From an uncultured Treponema sp. (GTDB lineage: Bacteria > Spirochaetota > Spirochaetia > Treponematales > Treponemataceae), in the NCBI GenBank assembly GCA_910584475.1, contig CAJUBD010000003.1, positions 1 to 64,000 on the forward strand: a DNA stretch of 64,000 nt, written 5' to 3'. Each line of letters starts with the position of its first letter. The first letter of the stretch is position 1. The position numbers and the translations under genes are program-made. Of the stretch, positions 19,570 through 27,794 are shown in pieces. Below the pieces are notes generated by a model. That model was not told the origin of the DNA. It ran no database searches and saw only the letters and a list, made by a program, of their open reading frames with translations.

Positions 19570-20091
19570 TTAATCCTCCTGAAAATCGTCAATGTCAAAT
19601 TCTTCTTCGCCGTCCCGCTCGTATTCAAGGTCGTCAAAATCCATGTCGCTTTCTTGCTCTACGACCGTTGCCGTAAAATTCGCCTTTTTGCCGTCATCCT
19701 TCCAAGTCGCTTTGAAAACAAAAAACACGCATAGGATAAAAAATAAGGCCGCAAGTTCGCCCGCCAAGATAAATCTTGCTTTTTGAGTTTTCCGCAATGT
19801 CAAACACACAAGCACTGAAGCCGCCGACACGCATGAGATTGCTCCAAGTACTTGGTAAGGGGGAAAGAAAATCGTGGCAAGAACAAGCAACGCTCCGAAC
19901 AAACTTGAAAAGCAAAAGAACGACACTTTGGTCAGCTTAAACTGCGCCAAGCGTTTCTCTCCGAGCGACTCATAAAATTGCTTGTTTTTTGCCTTTCGTT
20001 GCGCGAAATGCTCTTTGACCGCAGAAAATCCGATGGAGCCGAATGTTTTTCCAGACTTAATTCCGCTTTCCAACTTTTTTAGAATTCCCAT
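19570..20091 (-). CDS. Hypothetical membrane protein between trbG and trbI
   Basis: A 173-residue protein with a basic N-terminus, about four hydrophobic helices between residues 55 and 128, and a strongly acidic C-terminal tail (DDLEYERDGEEEFDIDD). I do not recognise a family. It occupies the trbH position of P-type clusters but does not look like the TrbH lipoprotein. Tight spacing to trbG and trbI makes co-expression and a role at the inner membrane likely. Confidence 0.7.
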   Translation of the reverse strand: MGILKKLESGIKSGKTFGSIGFSAVKEHFAQRKAKNKQFYESLGEKRLAQFKLTKVSFFCFSSLFGALLVLATIFFPPYQVLGAISCVSAASVLVCLTLRKTQKARFILAGELAALFFILCVFFVFKATWKDDGKKANFTATVVEQESDMDFDDLEYERDGEEEFDIDDFQED

Positions 20092-20094
20092 TTT

Positions 20095-20640
20095 TTACCT
20101 CGCGTTTTCGTCTCGGATTTCAAATACAACGCCCTGCTGTTCTTTCTTTTCTTCTTTTGGCTCGTCCTTTTTGCCGCCAAACGAAACGTCAGAATGTATC
20201 ATTCCTTTCGCGTTGCTCGGAGGAGGAAGCGGCTCTTCTTCTTTTAATTTCACATCAGGTTCGACTTCCTTTACTTTCGTTGCTTTAGGCTCCACATACG
20301 ATTTTTTTCTAATTACGACACGCTGCTTTCCGACTTGCATCGTGACTTTTTCAATCAATTCGTTTATGACGATAAGATTCCTGTCAACAGAATAATTTAT
20401 CCGCTCTTTCGACTTGTTGAACAAAACGGGAGTTGTCATGTGCAAGACCGTGTCGTTCATCGTTATGTAAGTTCTTCTTCCGTCGTCGTAAACTCTTGTC
20501 GGAAGCCAGTACGGTTTTTTGAACATCGAATACGACATTTTGTAGTCGAAGGAAAGGTATTTCGGGTCAACGTATTTAGAGCAGAGATAAGATAAAGAAA
20601 TAGCGGAGATAAGTCGGGATTTTTTGGGAATTTTCGGGAT
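20095..20640 (-). pseudogene. trbG: C-terminal part of trbG (VirB9-like), cut off by the prophage
   Basis: The frame is open back to 20,640 and encodes KYVDPKYLSFDYK followed by the VirB9/TrbG C-terminal domain (WLPTRVYDDGRRTYI, then NLIVINELIEKVTMQVG). The C-terminus is Lys/Glu/Pro-rich. The matching N-terminal part is on the same strand at 57,844-58,641, on the far side of the prophage. Sequence upstream of about 20,570 no longer looks like TrbG and belongs to the prophage end. An internal ATG at 20,538 could start a short product lacking the N-terminal domain. Confidence 0.88.
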
Positions 20641-20681
20641 TTATTGAAATTTAATTTGTAAAGGGTTTGCACAATGTGCAA
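20582..20681. repeat. Left-end repeat region of the prophage
   Basis: The stretch contains CAGAGATAA (20,582-20,590), a second GAGATAAG, several GGGA-T-rich units about 11 bp apart, and a near-perfect palindrome TTGCACAATGTGCAA (20,667-20,681). TTGCACAATGTG recurs at 57,814-57,825 near the right end. These are plausible transposase-binding sites. Confidence 0.45.
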
Positions 20682-20698
20682 TTTTTCAGGCGTGTTTT

Positions 20699-20935
20699 TT
20701 ATCCGAAAAATCCGTCAAAAAGCGTCGGCTGCTCGGAGGTTTTCGACTGTCTCATTCCTTCCCCGCGCGGTTTGTATGTCCTGTTCAGGTCGAACGCGTC
20801 GATTTCGTTAAACTCAAAAGCCCTGCATTTGTTCGGACGTCTCGCCGCGCTTTCGCCCACTTCTTTTTTCAGTTCCTCGCACCAGTCGCCGTTGCCCGTC
20901 ACGAAGTTCGCGCAATACCTGCAATACTGTCTCAT
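20699..20935 (-). CDS. Small cysteine-rich phage protein
   Basis: A 78-residue protein with an N-terminal CRYCANF...WCEELKK arrangement and a later CRAF, giving four cysteines (about positions 5, 8, 19 and 37) suited to one zinc ion. The tail is polar and ends in LFDGFFG. The start overlaps the stop of the ASCH gene by 4 bp. It is the leftmost gene of the prophage; function unknown. Confidence 0.65.
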   Translation of the reverse strand: MRQYCRYCANFVTGNGDWCEELKKEVGESAARRPNKCRAFEFNEIDAFDLNRTYKPRGEGMRQSKTSEQPTLFDGFFG

Positions 20936-21240
20936 TCTTCCTCCAATTCAAAATGCATCGCGTACACGGGCTTGTCCACGCGCAAGTCGGTTTCCTTGCC
21001 GTCAACAATATGTATTTCGTCAATTACCGCATTAAGATGTTTTCTCGTGTAGCCTAACCGAAAAACGCAAGGGATATGCAAACGGTTTCTCGGTTGCGTT
21101 AATGAAAAAAATCGCTCTTCTAAAGTCCATACTTTTTCAATCCGCTTCGTCCAATACGGATTCGCCTCGCGGTACTCAATCCGCTTCTCGCCCGAAGCGA
21201 TTTTGTCGTACCATTGTTTTTTCAAATTGAACGTCAGCAT
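20932..21240 (-). CDS. ASCH-domain protein (prophage copy)
   Basis: A 102-residue protein beginning MLTFNLKKQWYDKI after a strong AGGAGG site. The pattern GEKRIEYREANPYW...IPCVFRLGYTR is that of ASCH/PUA-like RNA-binding folds, found in RNA-modification and regulatory contexts and in many phages. A closely similar gene sits in the conjugative element at 63,654-63,968; the 5' coding DNA of the two differs at only a few positions over ~60 bp, which points to exchange between prophage and element. No reaction can be assigned. Confidence 0.75.
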   Translation of the reverse strand: MLTFNLKKQWYDKIASGEKRIEYREANPYWTKRIEKVWTLEERFFSLTQPRNRLHIPCVFRLGYTRKHLNAVIDEIHIVDGKETDLRVDKPVYAMHFELEEE

Positions 21241-21261
21241 CGTTCTGCCTCCTTTTTTCGC

Positions 21262-21290
21262 TTGACTTTTTCGCGAAGCCATAATAAAAT
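21262..21290 (+). promoter_or_regulatory. Sigma70-type promoter for the tRNA-like RNA
   Basis: TTGACT (21,262-21,267) and TAAAAT (21,285-21,290) are separated by exactly 17 bp. The predicted start, near 21,297, falls at the first base pair of the tRNA-like fold. Confidence 0.6.
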
Positions 21291-21296
21291 GAAAAT

Positions 21297-21410
21297 TATG
21301 CCGAAACGATCGCCGTAAATGGAGAACGGCAAGCGAAGCCAATCGCTAATATGGCGGGTTCGATACCCTGCCGTTTCGGTCGCAAGTCCGACATTTTGTC
21401 GGACTTTTTT
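21297..21410 (+). ncRNA. tRNA-like small RNA with its own promoter and terminator
   Basis: A 7-bp acceptor-like stem, CCGAAAC (21,301-21,307) with GTTTCGG (21,373-21,379), encloses three arms. The first is a D-like arm, GCCGT/ACGGC, with a GG-containing 9-nt loop. The second is an anticodon-like arm, AGCGA/TCGCT, around AGCCAA. The third is a T-like arm whose loop is the canonical TTCGATA. Total length to the discriminator is ~80 nt, as in tRNA. Departures from a working tRNA are a 6-nt anticodon loop without U33, a bulged T-stem and no encoded CCA. A strong intrinsic terminator (21,385-21,410) ends the unit. It could be a decayed tRNA, a tRNA mimic or a phage sRNA. Confidence 0.55.
21385..21410 (+). 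terminator. Intrinsic terminator of the tRNA-like RNA
   Basis: AAGTCCGACA and TGTCGGACTT form a 10-bp stem around a tiny loop, followed on the plus strand by a T-run. The minus-strand F gene stop lies at the T-run, so the hairpin also separates the convergent units. Confidence 0.75.
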
Positions 21411-22746
21411 ATTTCATCCTTTTAAGTTTTCTGATTTCATTATATTCGTTTATGCCCATCGTGCTTTCCGTGGAAATGTTCAAGTGATACATCGTGTCAA
21501 CTTTAGGCAGATTCAAATATCGTTCGCTCGCACTGACATCGACAGCGATTTTCACATACTCGCTCTCTGAAATTTTTTTTAAAAATAGGATGTTGCTTTT
21601 GTTTCGCGTGTCCCAATAGGCTTCAGCGTCGAACAGATAGTCCGAGAGCCTTTTCCAGTCCGCTTCCGTCGGGGCGTTTCCCGCCGCCGTGTGCCTGACC
21701 AAATACTTCGGCGACGTGATAAGTTTCTGCTCAAGAACAATTACATTTCTTTCGCCGATATTGATGTTTCGCCTTTGCAGGAAGTCGGAAATTTTCTTGT
21801 CAAGGAAGCCGACGGCGGCGGTGTTCTTGTCATTTACTTTTCCCGCCGCCTTGTTCGCGAACGCCTCGTCAACGAAATTTGAAAGCCTCTCCTGATAAAT
21901 CCTCGAGCGAAGCAATGCGTCCATCACGCCTCTGACGGCTTCGGGCATTTCGCTTTGCGTCTTTTTCAGGCACTCTTGGAACGCGGGAATTTCGCGCCCG
22001 ACCTGACCCTGATTCCAGTTGAAGCCGGGAGTCACGCCTTCGGGAATGCGCTCGAATGCGCCCTTGCGCTCGTTGTAGAATGTCCTGTAGGTCGTTTTCG
22101 GTCGCTTGGTCTTGGCGGGGATTCTGCCGCCTCCAGTTCCGTCAAGCCGCGGCGCGGTCGGGATTCCGTCGCGCTCGTAGCGTTCCTTGCGGCTTTGAGA
22201 CACCGCCCGCGTGTGGCACTTGCAGCCCCAGCCGTTCGGGGGAAGGTGCGTGTTCCACCACGGGTCGTCCTTCGGCAGGATGAGCCCGTTCCACGCGAGG
22301 TGCTGCTCGCGGTGGCGGACGCTCGCGCCGACGCAGTACATCATGTAGGGGTGCGCGTCGCTTTCCATCGTACGCTCGTACTGCCCCTTTTGGTACGCGC
22401 TCCGCAGGTTCGTGCGGTAAATCGTCCTAAGCCGACTGTCGCTTCCGAGCCTCGCGTTGACGGTCTTGCCCGTGAGCGGGTCGTTCATCTCCCGCCGCCC
22501 CCACCATCCCTTTTTGATGAGCGCGGGCTTGAGTTCCTTCTTGAAACGCTCGAAACTTTGACCTTCCCCGATTGCCTTTTCGACCGCGCTCTTGATGTCG
22601 GAAAGAATGTCGATTTGCATAGCCTTCGCCACCGTGAACGCGGTCGCATGCTCCTCGTTCCAAACGTCCTTGTAACTGAACGCGGGCTTGAGAGTTTTGT
22701 TTTTTATGTATTTCAAAGCGATGTCGGGAATCATTTTCTCTGCCAT
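21409..22746 (-). CDS. Mu gpF / SPP1 gp7-type head morphogenesis protein with extra C-terminal domain
   Basis: A 445-residue minor head protein. Residues ~100-215 carry the family core, including REQHLAWNGLILP and WNTHLPPNGWGCKCHTR, matching Mu gp30 (F). The last ~150 residues are not needed for the core fold. They contain GERNVIVLEQKLI, KYLVRHTAAGNAPTEADW and NILFLKKI...VKIAVDVSA, resembling the nuclease-like domains (PBECR type) often attached to phage head proteins. Such domains may be injected with DNA and act on host RNA or DNA, which is inference here. It follows the portal in the minus-strand head operon and ends at the tRNA-like RNA terminator. Confidence 0.85.
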   Translation of the reverse strand: MAEKMIPDIALKYIKNKTLKPAFSYKDVWNEEHATAFTVAKAMQIDILSDIKSAVEKAIGEGQSFERFKKELKPALIKKGWWGRREMNDPLTGKTVNARLGSDSRLRTIYRTNLRSAYQKGQYERTMESDAHPYMMYCVGASVRHREQHLAWNGLILPKDDPWWNTHLPPNGWGCKCHTRAVSQSRKERYERDGIPTAPRLDGTGGGRIPAKTKRPKTTYRTFYNERKGAFERIPEGVTPGFNWNQGQVGREIPAFQECLKKTQSEMPEAVRGVMDALLRSRIYQERLSNFVDEAFANKAAGKVNDKNTAAVGFLDKKISDFLQRRNINIGERNVIVLEQKLITSPKYLVRHTAAGNAPTEADWKRLSDYLFDAEAYWDTRNKSNILFLKKISESEYVKIAVDVSASERYLNLPKVDTMYHLNISTESTMGINEYNEIRKLKRMK

Positions 22747-22937
22747 TACGCCTGTCCTTTAAAAACGACCTTGAGGACTTCGGCGGAGTTCAAGCCGCGA
22801 ACCTTTTCGCGCCACTTTCGTTTCATTCCGAGCGCCTGTTCCCTTGTCGGCTTTTTGGAAAGCGTTAGAACCACGCCCGCCTCAATTCCGTCGGCGGTCA
22901 CACCCTTCAGTTTGAGCGAATAAGTTTTTTCTGCCAT
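22746..22937 (-). CDS. Small hypothetical phage protein
   Basis: A 63-residue protein started at MAEKTYSLKLKG after AGGAGG. It shows a short beta-rich N-terminus (YSLKLKGVTADGIEAGVVLTL) and a basic helical C-terminus. It overlaps the portal stop and touches the F start, so it is translated within the head operon. No family recognised. Confidence 0.6.
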   Translation of the reverse strand: MAEKTYSLKLKGVTADGIEAGVVLTLSKKPTREQALGMKRKWREKVRGLNSAEVLKVVFKGQA

Positions 22938-22939
22938 TG

Positions 22940-24553
22940 TCACTCCTCCTCGAATTCAATGTCGCCTTTCGCACGCGCCGCGAAGAACGCTGCCGCCATC
23001 GGTTCGGCGATTTTGTCGGGCTTCCAGTCTGTGGCGAGACGTTCAAGTTCTTTCTTGAAACTGTCAAAGTCGGTAGCACTGTCCGCCGCCCTTTCCAAGA
23101 CCGCCGCGATTTCGTCGGAGATTTCGACATAGCCGTCGGCGGTTTCTTCTTCAAGTTCGGAAGTCGGAGTTTCTTCTGCGGATGTGTTCTGCCTTGCGTT
23201 CAGGTCTTTTGACTTGCGCCCGCCTTCCTCCCCGCCAAATTCGTCCGCGATTGTTCGGCTTTCCGAAACCCCGCCTATGACCTCGTCGCCCTCCCCTGGC
23301 TTCGTCAGTCCGAGCAAGGTTCGGATTTCGTCCGCCTTGACCTTCAGCCCCTGCCTTCCCAAGACATCGACTGCGTTCACAATCTGTTCCACGCTGTGGC
23401 TGTCGGGCTTGTAGATTTCAAGTTTCGGATACGCCTTCTGCTCGCCGAAGTTGAATTTCACAAACGGCGTTACGAGTTGGGCGTTGAGTGTCGCATTCAG
23501 TTGGCTGATGTCAGCGTCGGCGATGTCGTCGCGGACTTCGTTATGGATTTCCGCCTGCGAGCGGCTTGATCCGTCGTCGGCGGTCATCGTCTGCCCGAGC
23601 ACGAGTTTTGAAATCTGCTTGTCAACCCAAGTCGCCATATTTTTGTAGGAGTCGGAATTCTCGCTTGCCCTTGACGATTCCACAATCTCAATCACCGCAC
23701 TTTCGGGAATCACCGCTCCGAAGTCAGTCCCGATTGCGGCGACCGCTTTTTTGAGGGTCTTGATATCCTGCTCCGTCGCCTTGCGCCCGTACTTGCCGAG
23801 CCGAATCGGGAAGCCGTAGCGGTCGATGAACGCCGCCCAAGAAGTCACATCGTAACTCTTGAGCATAAGGTAGAAGAGCGCGGGCATCGCAAGTCCTGCG
23901 ACGATTTGGTTCCCGCTGATTAAATGCGGCTCGTGTATTATGAACTTGTTCGTCGGGAGCGGGCGGAGTTCGTCGGTGAGCGGGTCGCGGAGCATAAGTG
24001 TCTTTCCGGTCTCCCTGTCGTACTGAAACCACCGAGCGTCGCGCCATTCGTATCTTTCGGGCTTCCAAACCTTGCCGCTCGTATCCCACATAATCTCATT
24101 GACTGAAAAGCCTTTCGCCAAGCCGTCCATCATGTCGCGGATGAGCCGCGTCAAATTCGCACGCGTGTTCCCGATTATGTTTTCCCTCACAGCGTCGGCG
24201 ATTTCGATGTCGCGCTTGTCCTCGCTGGCGGGATTAACCTTTATGTCAAGCCCGCAGACCGCGTCCTTTCTCGTGGAAATCACGGAGCGGTAGTGCAGGT
24301 CCTTCGTTTCCATATCCTGCGCGAGTTCGAGGTATTCCGCCGGACACTCGCCCTGCCGCACGTCGCGCAATATGCGGGCGAGCCTTTCGGGATTCAGGGT
24401 TTCCAAGATTGAGAAGTCAGACCACGCCCGCCGGTTTGTATAGGGAACGGCGAATGCCTGCTCCGTTTTCAAGATTTGCCTTTCCGATTTTTTTTCGCTT
24501 TCCTCTTCGGGTTCTTTCTTCAAGCCCAAGAAGAAGTCCGTCAGTCGTCCCAT
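22940..24553 (-). CDS. Mu gp29-type portal protein (DUF935)
   Basis: A 537-residue protein started at MGRLTDFFLGLKK after GGAGGATGT; a longer in-frame extension overlaps the terminase gene and is not coding. Landmarks of the DUF935/Mu portal family are MKDLHY-like METKDLHYRSVIST, GFSVNEIMW, WRDARWFQYD and FGFPIRLGKYG-like DRYGFPIRLGKYG. The portal forms the dodecameric vertex for DNA packaging. The C-terminal ~100 residues are Glu-rich. It overlaps the terminase stop by 13 bp and precedes the small gene and F, keeping the Mu order gp28-gp29-gp30 on the minus strand. Confidence 0.93.
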   Translation of the reverse strand: MGRLTDFFLGLKKEPEEESEKKSERQILKTEQAFAVPYTNRRAWSDFSILETLNPERLARILRDVRQGECPAEYLELAQDMETKDLHYRSVISTRKDAVCGLDIKVNPASEDKRDIEIADAVRENIIGNTRANLTRLIRDMMDGLAKGFSVNEIMWDTSGKVWKPERYEWRDARWFQYDRETGKTLMLRDPLTDELRPLPTNKFIIHEPHLISGNQIVAGLAMPALFYLMLKSYDVTSWAAFIDRYGFPIRLGKYGRKATEQDIKTLKKAVAAIGTDFGAVIPESAVIEIVESSRASENSDSYKNMATWVDKQISKLVLGQTMTADDGSSRSQAEIHNEVRDDIADADISQLNATLNAQLVTPFVKFNFGEQKAYPKLEIYKPDSHSVEQIVNAVDVLGRQGLKVKADEIRTLLGLTKPGEGDEVIGGVSESRTIADEFGGEEGGRKSKDLNARQNTSAEETPTSELEEETADGYVEISDEIAAVLERAADSATDFDSFKKELERLATDWKPDKIAEPMAAAFFAARAKGDIEFEEE

Positions 24554-26046
24554 ACATCCTCCGTTTTCGTCCTGTACCTGTTCGCCGCGCCTACGGCTTC
24601 GTATGTCATCGGCTGGTAGCCCGAACCTCCGAGGCTGGCGCGGGCGAACTCCGCCATAGCCTTCGCGACGCAAGCGTCGCCGTGTCGCTTGCCGTTGCCG
24701 CGTCCAGTGCGCTCCGTGATTAGCGGAATGCCCTGGTTCAACTGCACGACCTTCCAGTCGTCCTTTATGAAAAGGTCGTCGGGAACGTCGGCGGCTTTGT
24801 CCTCGAACGCGCTCTTGACGCGGGGCATATTTTCCGCATACCACTTGCGCGTGAGCATAACCTCAAAGACGCTTCCAGTCCATTCCTGCGCGGCGAGTTC
24901 CGCAATCATCTGTCCGTTTCCGCGCGAGTCGAACGCCGCGCCGTCAAAGTGCCTCAGCCCTTCGCCACAACAAAGTTTTATGAACTGCCACTGTTGCTCG
25001 AACGGAATGTTTCGGAGTTCGATTACGCATAGCGTGTGCGTTCCCGCGTCGTTCGGAAGTTCCTCGTCGAACCACAGCACCGTGAGGTCGCCGCTCCGAG
25101 CGAAGTCCTCGCCGAGGCAGACAAAATTTTCCGTTGTATGAAGCGTGTCGCGAACTTCATTGAACCATGCTTTGCATTTCTTTTTGCGGACGCTTTTCTT
25201 TTCAAATGTGAACGAGCCGCTTTCTGAAAATCGGAACACGGGAATCGATGAATCCGCGACGCTGGAGATGAGCGCGGACGGAAAGTACCTTGCGCCTGAT
25301 GACGAGGGAACGCAGTGCAGTTCTTCTTCCGCCGCGTCGCCGTAGTCCTTTTCAAGTTGGGCGAGCCATTCGTTTTCCTTGTCGCTTGACCAGTCCTCTC
25401 CCTTCACGTCGCAGATTCTTTTGTAAAGCCCGTCCTGCAACGCGTCCGCGATTGTCGTCCTGTGGAGCGAGTAGTTTTTCTTTTTGTCGCGGACTTCGGC
25501 TATCAGTTCGTTGAAAGGATTGTCGTCGCCGTTGTGCGTGGAGAGAATTGACACCGAGCCGCCCCACATCAGCAACGCCATTGCCGCCTTGAGCAGTTCG
25601 CCTAAGTCTTCGCAGAACGCCGCCTCGTCAATAACGACGTGACCCTGCTTTGAGCGGAGCGAGCGGGCGACTGACGGCAGTCCCCAAATCTCGTGACCCG
25701 AATCGAAGCGGATTTTGTAGACGGTGATTGCCTTGTCGTCGCCGTCTTTCAGCACGACCTCTTCCATTGCGCCACAAGCGATGCCCAAAATCTTCGCCCA
25801 GAACGCGCAGTCGCTTATGAACTGCTGGGTCATTTCCTTTGAGTAGGAAAGGTAGTAGGTTGACATTCCGCCCGCCGCTTTCGCAAGGGAGGCGAGAGTC
25901 ACGCTCGCGGTGGCTTCCACATACGACGCGCCTATGCGCCTTGATTTTTCCCAAACCTTGACGGGCGACTTGTCCGAAAGCCACGCCTTTTGGTACGGAA
26001 GGAGAACTTCTTTTTTCAACGCCTCTTCGACTGTCAATTTCGTCAT
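24541..26046 (-). CDS. Mu gp28-type terminase large subunit
   Basis: A 501-residue packaging motor. The ATPase part has a divergent Walker A (EKSRRIGAS) and Walker B (HVVIDEAAF) followed by a coupling motif SILSTHNG. The nuclease part has GEDFARSGDLTVLW, AAFDSRGNGQ and a final DACVAKAMAEF acid. Together these match the Mu/gp17-like terminase family, which cuts and pumps DNA into the prohead. The start overlaps the gp27-like gene by 4 bp. Confidence 0.94.
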   Translation of the reverse strand: MTKLTVEEALKKEVLLPYQKAWLSDKSPVKVWEKSRRIGASYVEATASVTLASLAKAAGGMSTYYLSYSKEMTQQFISDCAFWAKILGIACGAMEEVVLKDGDDKAITVYKIRFDSGHEIWGLPSVARSLRSKQGHVVIDEAAFCEDLGELLKAAMALLMWGGSVSILSTHNGDDNPFNELIAEVRDKKKNYSLHRTTIADALQDGLYKRICDVKGEDWSSDKENEWLAQLEKDYGDAAEEELHCVPSSSGARYFPSALISSVADSSIPVFRFSESGSFTFEKKSVRKKKCKAWFNEVRDTLHTTENFVCLGEDFARSGDLTVLWFDEELPNDAGTHTLCVIELRNIPFEQQWQFIKLCCGEGLRHFDGAAFDSRGNGQMIAELAAQEWTGSVFEVMLTRKWYAENMPRVKSAFEDKAADVPDDLFIKDDWKVVQLNQGIPLITERTGRGNGKRHGDACVAKAMAEFARASLGGSGYQPMTYEAVGAANRYRTKTEDVWDD

Positions 26047-26603
26047 TCCGTTATTCCAAATACTTCTGCCATAATTTCGCTCATCGCCTCTTTTGAGACT
26101 CCGCGCTTCTTCGCTACGGTTTCGACTTTCGCGGCGGTTTCTTTCAGCACCTCGGACTTGATTTCCTCGGTACGCTGGCTGTTGAGTTTTTCCGCTTGCT
26201 CAAGTTCCTTCATCGCCCGTGAAGTTTTAAAAAGAATATCCGTCACTATTTCGGGCGCGATACCCTCGCCCTCGTTTTTCAAATCCTCGAGTTCAAGGAG
26301 CAGGTCGAACACCATAATGCGCAGTTGTTCGTTAGCGAGTTTCCCCATCCTGTTCCGGCTGTCCGCGCCGACTTTTTCGATGTATGTCGCGGCTACTTCG
26401 CGGGCTTCGCGCGTTTTTGCCGCGAACTTGTCCATCCGCATCTTGTAGCGGTTCACGCCGCTTCTGCTCACGACGCTTTCCCCCGCCTCCGCGTTTATCG
26501 TGTCCACGACTTCCATTTGCGTCACGGCGGGATTTTGCAGCATCTCAATCAGTTTCTGCCGCAGTTCGAGAGGAAGGCGGTCGATGCTCGATTTCTGTCC
26601 CAT
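26043..26603 (-). CDS. Mu gp27-like protein (DUF3486), probable small terminase
   Basis: A 186-residue helical protein beginning MGQKSSIDRLP, the usual DUF3486 start, at the ATG 2 bp after the upstream stop. It has an HTH-like stretch (VTQMEVVDTINAEAGESVVSRSGVNRY) that could bind phage DNA ends, then long coiled helices. In Mu-like phages this gene precedes the large terminase and is thought to be its small subunit. The longer frame upstream is an out-of-phase shadow. Confidence 0.87.
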   Translation of the reverse strand: MGQKSSIDRLPLELRQKLIEMLQNPAVTQMEVVDTINAEAGESVVSRSGVNRYKMRMDKFAAKTREAREVAATYIEKVGADSRNRMGKLANEQLRIMVFDLLLELEDLKNEGEGIAPEIVTDILFKTSRAMKELEQAEKLNSQRTEEIKSEVLKETAAKVETVAKKRGVSKEAMSEIMAEVFGITE

Positions 26604-26605
26604 TT

Positions 26606-26890
26606 CTAGTCCTCCACGGGGTCGTCGATTCCGCTTTCGCGCACGATGCCTTTCGCGACTTCCTTGCCGTGCCGTGTGAGTTTCGCAGTCCAGACAGAAG
26701 CCGAAAGTTCGTCTATCTTCAGAAGCCCGCGTTCCTTTAGCCAAATGAGGTGTCGGTTCACTTCCTCCACGCTGATTGAGTGACCGTAGGCGCGGAGCGC
26801 GCGTTGCAGCATTTCGTTCGAGAGCGTGATGTTTCTTTCGATGTTCTGAAGAATCAGTATCCGCTTGTTTCCGAGAAATATGTCTTCCAT
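26606..26890 (-). CDS. Mu gp26-like winged-helix phage protein
   Basis: A 94-residue protein with a winged-helix pattern: NKRILILQNIE, then LQRALRAYGHSIS...VNRHLIWLKERGLLKI and a wing-like TAKLTRHGKEVA. Small proteins of this sort sit just before gp27 in Mu-like head modules. It has an AGGAGC site and tight spacing to both neighbours. A DNA-binding role in packaging or late control is possible. Confidence 0.78.
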   Translation of the reverse strand: MEDIFLGNKRILILQNIERNITLSNEMLQRALRAYGHSISVEEVNRHLIWLKERGLLKIDELSASVWTAKLTRHGKEVAKGIVRESGIDDPVED

Positions 26891-26902
26891 TTCGTTTTGC
26901 TC

Positions 26903-27316
26903 CTATTTGTGCGGCGTGTTGTCTATGAACCAGTTTTGAATTGATTTTAGAATGTTGTTCATTCCCTTCATCTCGCCCTCGATGTTGCCGAGACGGTCGC
27001 GCAGGTCGTCGTTTATGGTTTTGTGAAGTTCGCTCACGTCCGCCTCTAGTTTTGAGATGCGCTCGCTGAAGTCGCGGCGCAACGTCTCGTCGCCTTTCTC
27101 TGCGGCGGCTTTCGCGGCGTTCAGTTTCCTTTCCGCTTCGTCCTTGGCTTCCTGAACTTTCGCGCCGGCGTTCTGCACCTGCTCCGCCGCCTCCGCTTTC
27201 ACGGCTTTGATTTTGTCGTCCATCTTCTTTGTGTACGCCTTGAAAATTCCCGCGAACGTCCCGCCGACAGTTATCAGGGCGAGGACGCAGGTTATCACGA
27301 ACTTTGCGATTTCCAT
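26903..27316 (-). CDS. Mu gp25-like membrane/coiled-coil protein (DUF2730)
   Basis: A 137-residue protein with one N-terminal membrane helix (about 5-26) followed by a long heptad-repeat helix rich in Ala, Glu and Lys, matching DUF2730 of Mu-like phages. It is the first gene of the minus-strand head operon, 12 bp after the predicted start of a late promoter (site at 27,366-27,377 with TAAAAT at 27,335-27,340). Function unknown; it may be linked to lysis or head assembly. Confidence 0.8.
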   Translation of the reverse strand: MEIAKFVITCVLALITVGGTFAGIFKAYTKKMDDKIKAVKAEAAEQVQNAGAKVQEAKDEAERKLNAAKAAAEKGDETLRRDFSERISKLEADVSELHKTINDDLRDRLGNIEGEMKGMNNILKSIQNWFIDNTPHK

Positions 27317-27334
27317 TTCATTCTCCTGGCATAG

Positions 27335-27377
27335 ATTTTACCGCAAAATGCGGAACGCGATGTTGTAACCGCGCTTA
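27335..27377 (-). promoter_or_regulatory. Predicted activator-dependent late promoter of the head operon
   Basis: The dyad TAACCGCGCTTA (27,366-27,377) lies 34 bp centre to centre from TAAAAT (27,335-27,340, minus strand). The same spacing occurs before the protease gene at 39,178 and before the gene at 29,730. A dyad at about -43.5 is the known geometry of Mor-activated Mu promoters. Confidence 0.6.
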
Positions 27378-27401
27378 TAAAAACAGTCCGCAGGCAAGCG
27401 T

Positions 27402-27794
27402 TCAGTTTCCGAATCTGACGGCAAGTCCGATTCCAGTAGCGGAAAGGAAGCCCGCCGAAAATCCGCCGAGCGCGAAAAGCCACCGTTCCTTTTTCAGGCG
27501 TTTGATTTCCGCGTCGGAATTTTCCGCCTTAGCCTTCCAGTAGTCCGCTTCGGGCTTCCATGCGAGAACGCCCTGCTTGTAGCCCTCGTTGAACACGGTC
27601 TCAATCGACGCTTCCGCTTCTTCCGTCACAATCTGAATCAGCGCGAGGACTTCCGAGCCGTCGTATTTCCTTTGCAAGTCTATTCCGAATTCGCTCGCGA
27701 AAGTCGGACTTGAATTCCTCCCTTCTTGCGACCAACTCATCTGAATTGCGAGCGTCAGAAACAATAAAGCCAGCGTCGGCGTTTTGAATTTCAT
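27402..27794 (-). CDS. Exported protein, candidate spanin partner
   Basis: A 130-residue protein with a signal peptide (ends near SWSQ), a charged helical middle and a second hydrophobic segment at the C-terminus (WLFALGGFSAGFLSATGIGL). Its start, with a good AAGGAGG site, lies inside the upstream gene in another frame. That nesting, next to a holin, is how Rz/Rz1 spanin pairs are organised. No lipobox Cys is present, so it is not a classical o-spanin; assignment is tentative. Confidence 0.6.
   Translation of the reverse strand: MKFKTPTLALLFLTLAIQMSWSQEGRNSSPTFASEFGIDLQRKYDGSEVLALIQIVTEEAEASIETVFNEGYKQGVLAWKPEADYWKAKAENSDAEIKRLKKERWLFALGGFSAGFLSATGIGLAVRFGN

Noticed and set aside
21301..21380. 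The tRNA-like RNA as an amber suppressor tRNA that would read the trbE TAG
   Set aside because: CTA occurs in the sequence, but the best cloverleaf places AGCCAA, not CTA, in the anticodon loop, and the fold that exposes CTA has bulges and a five-base loop.
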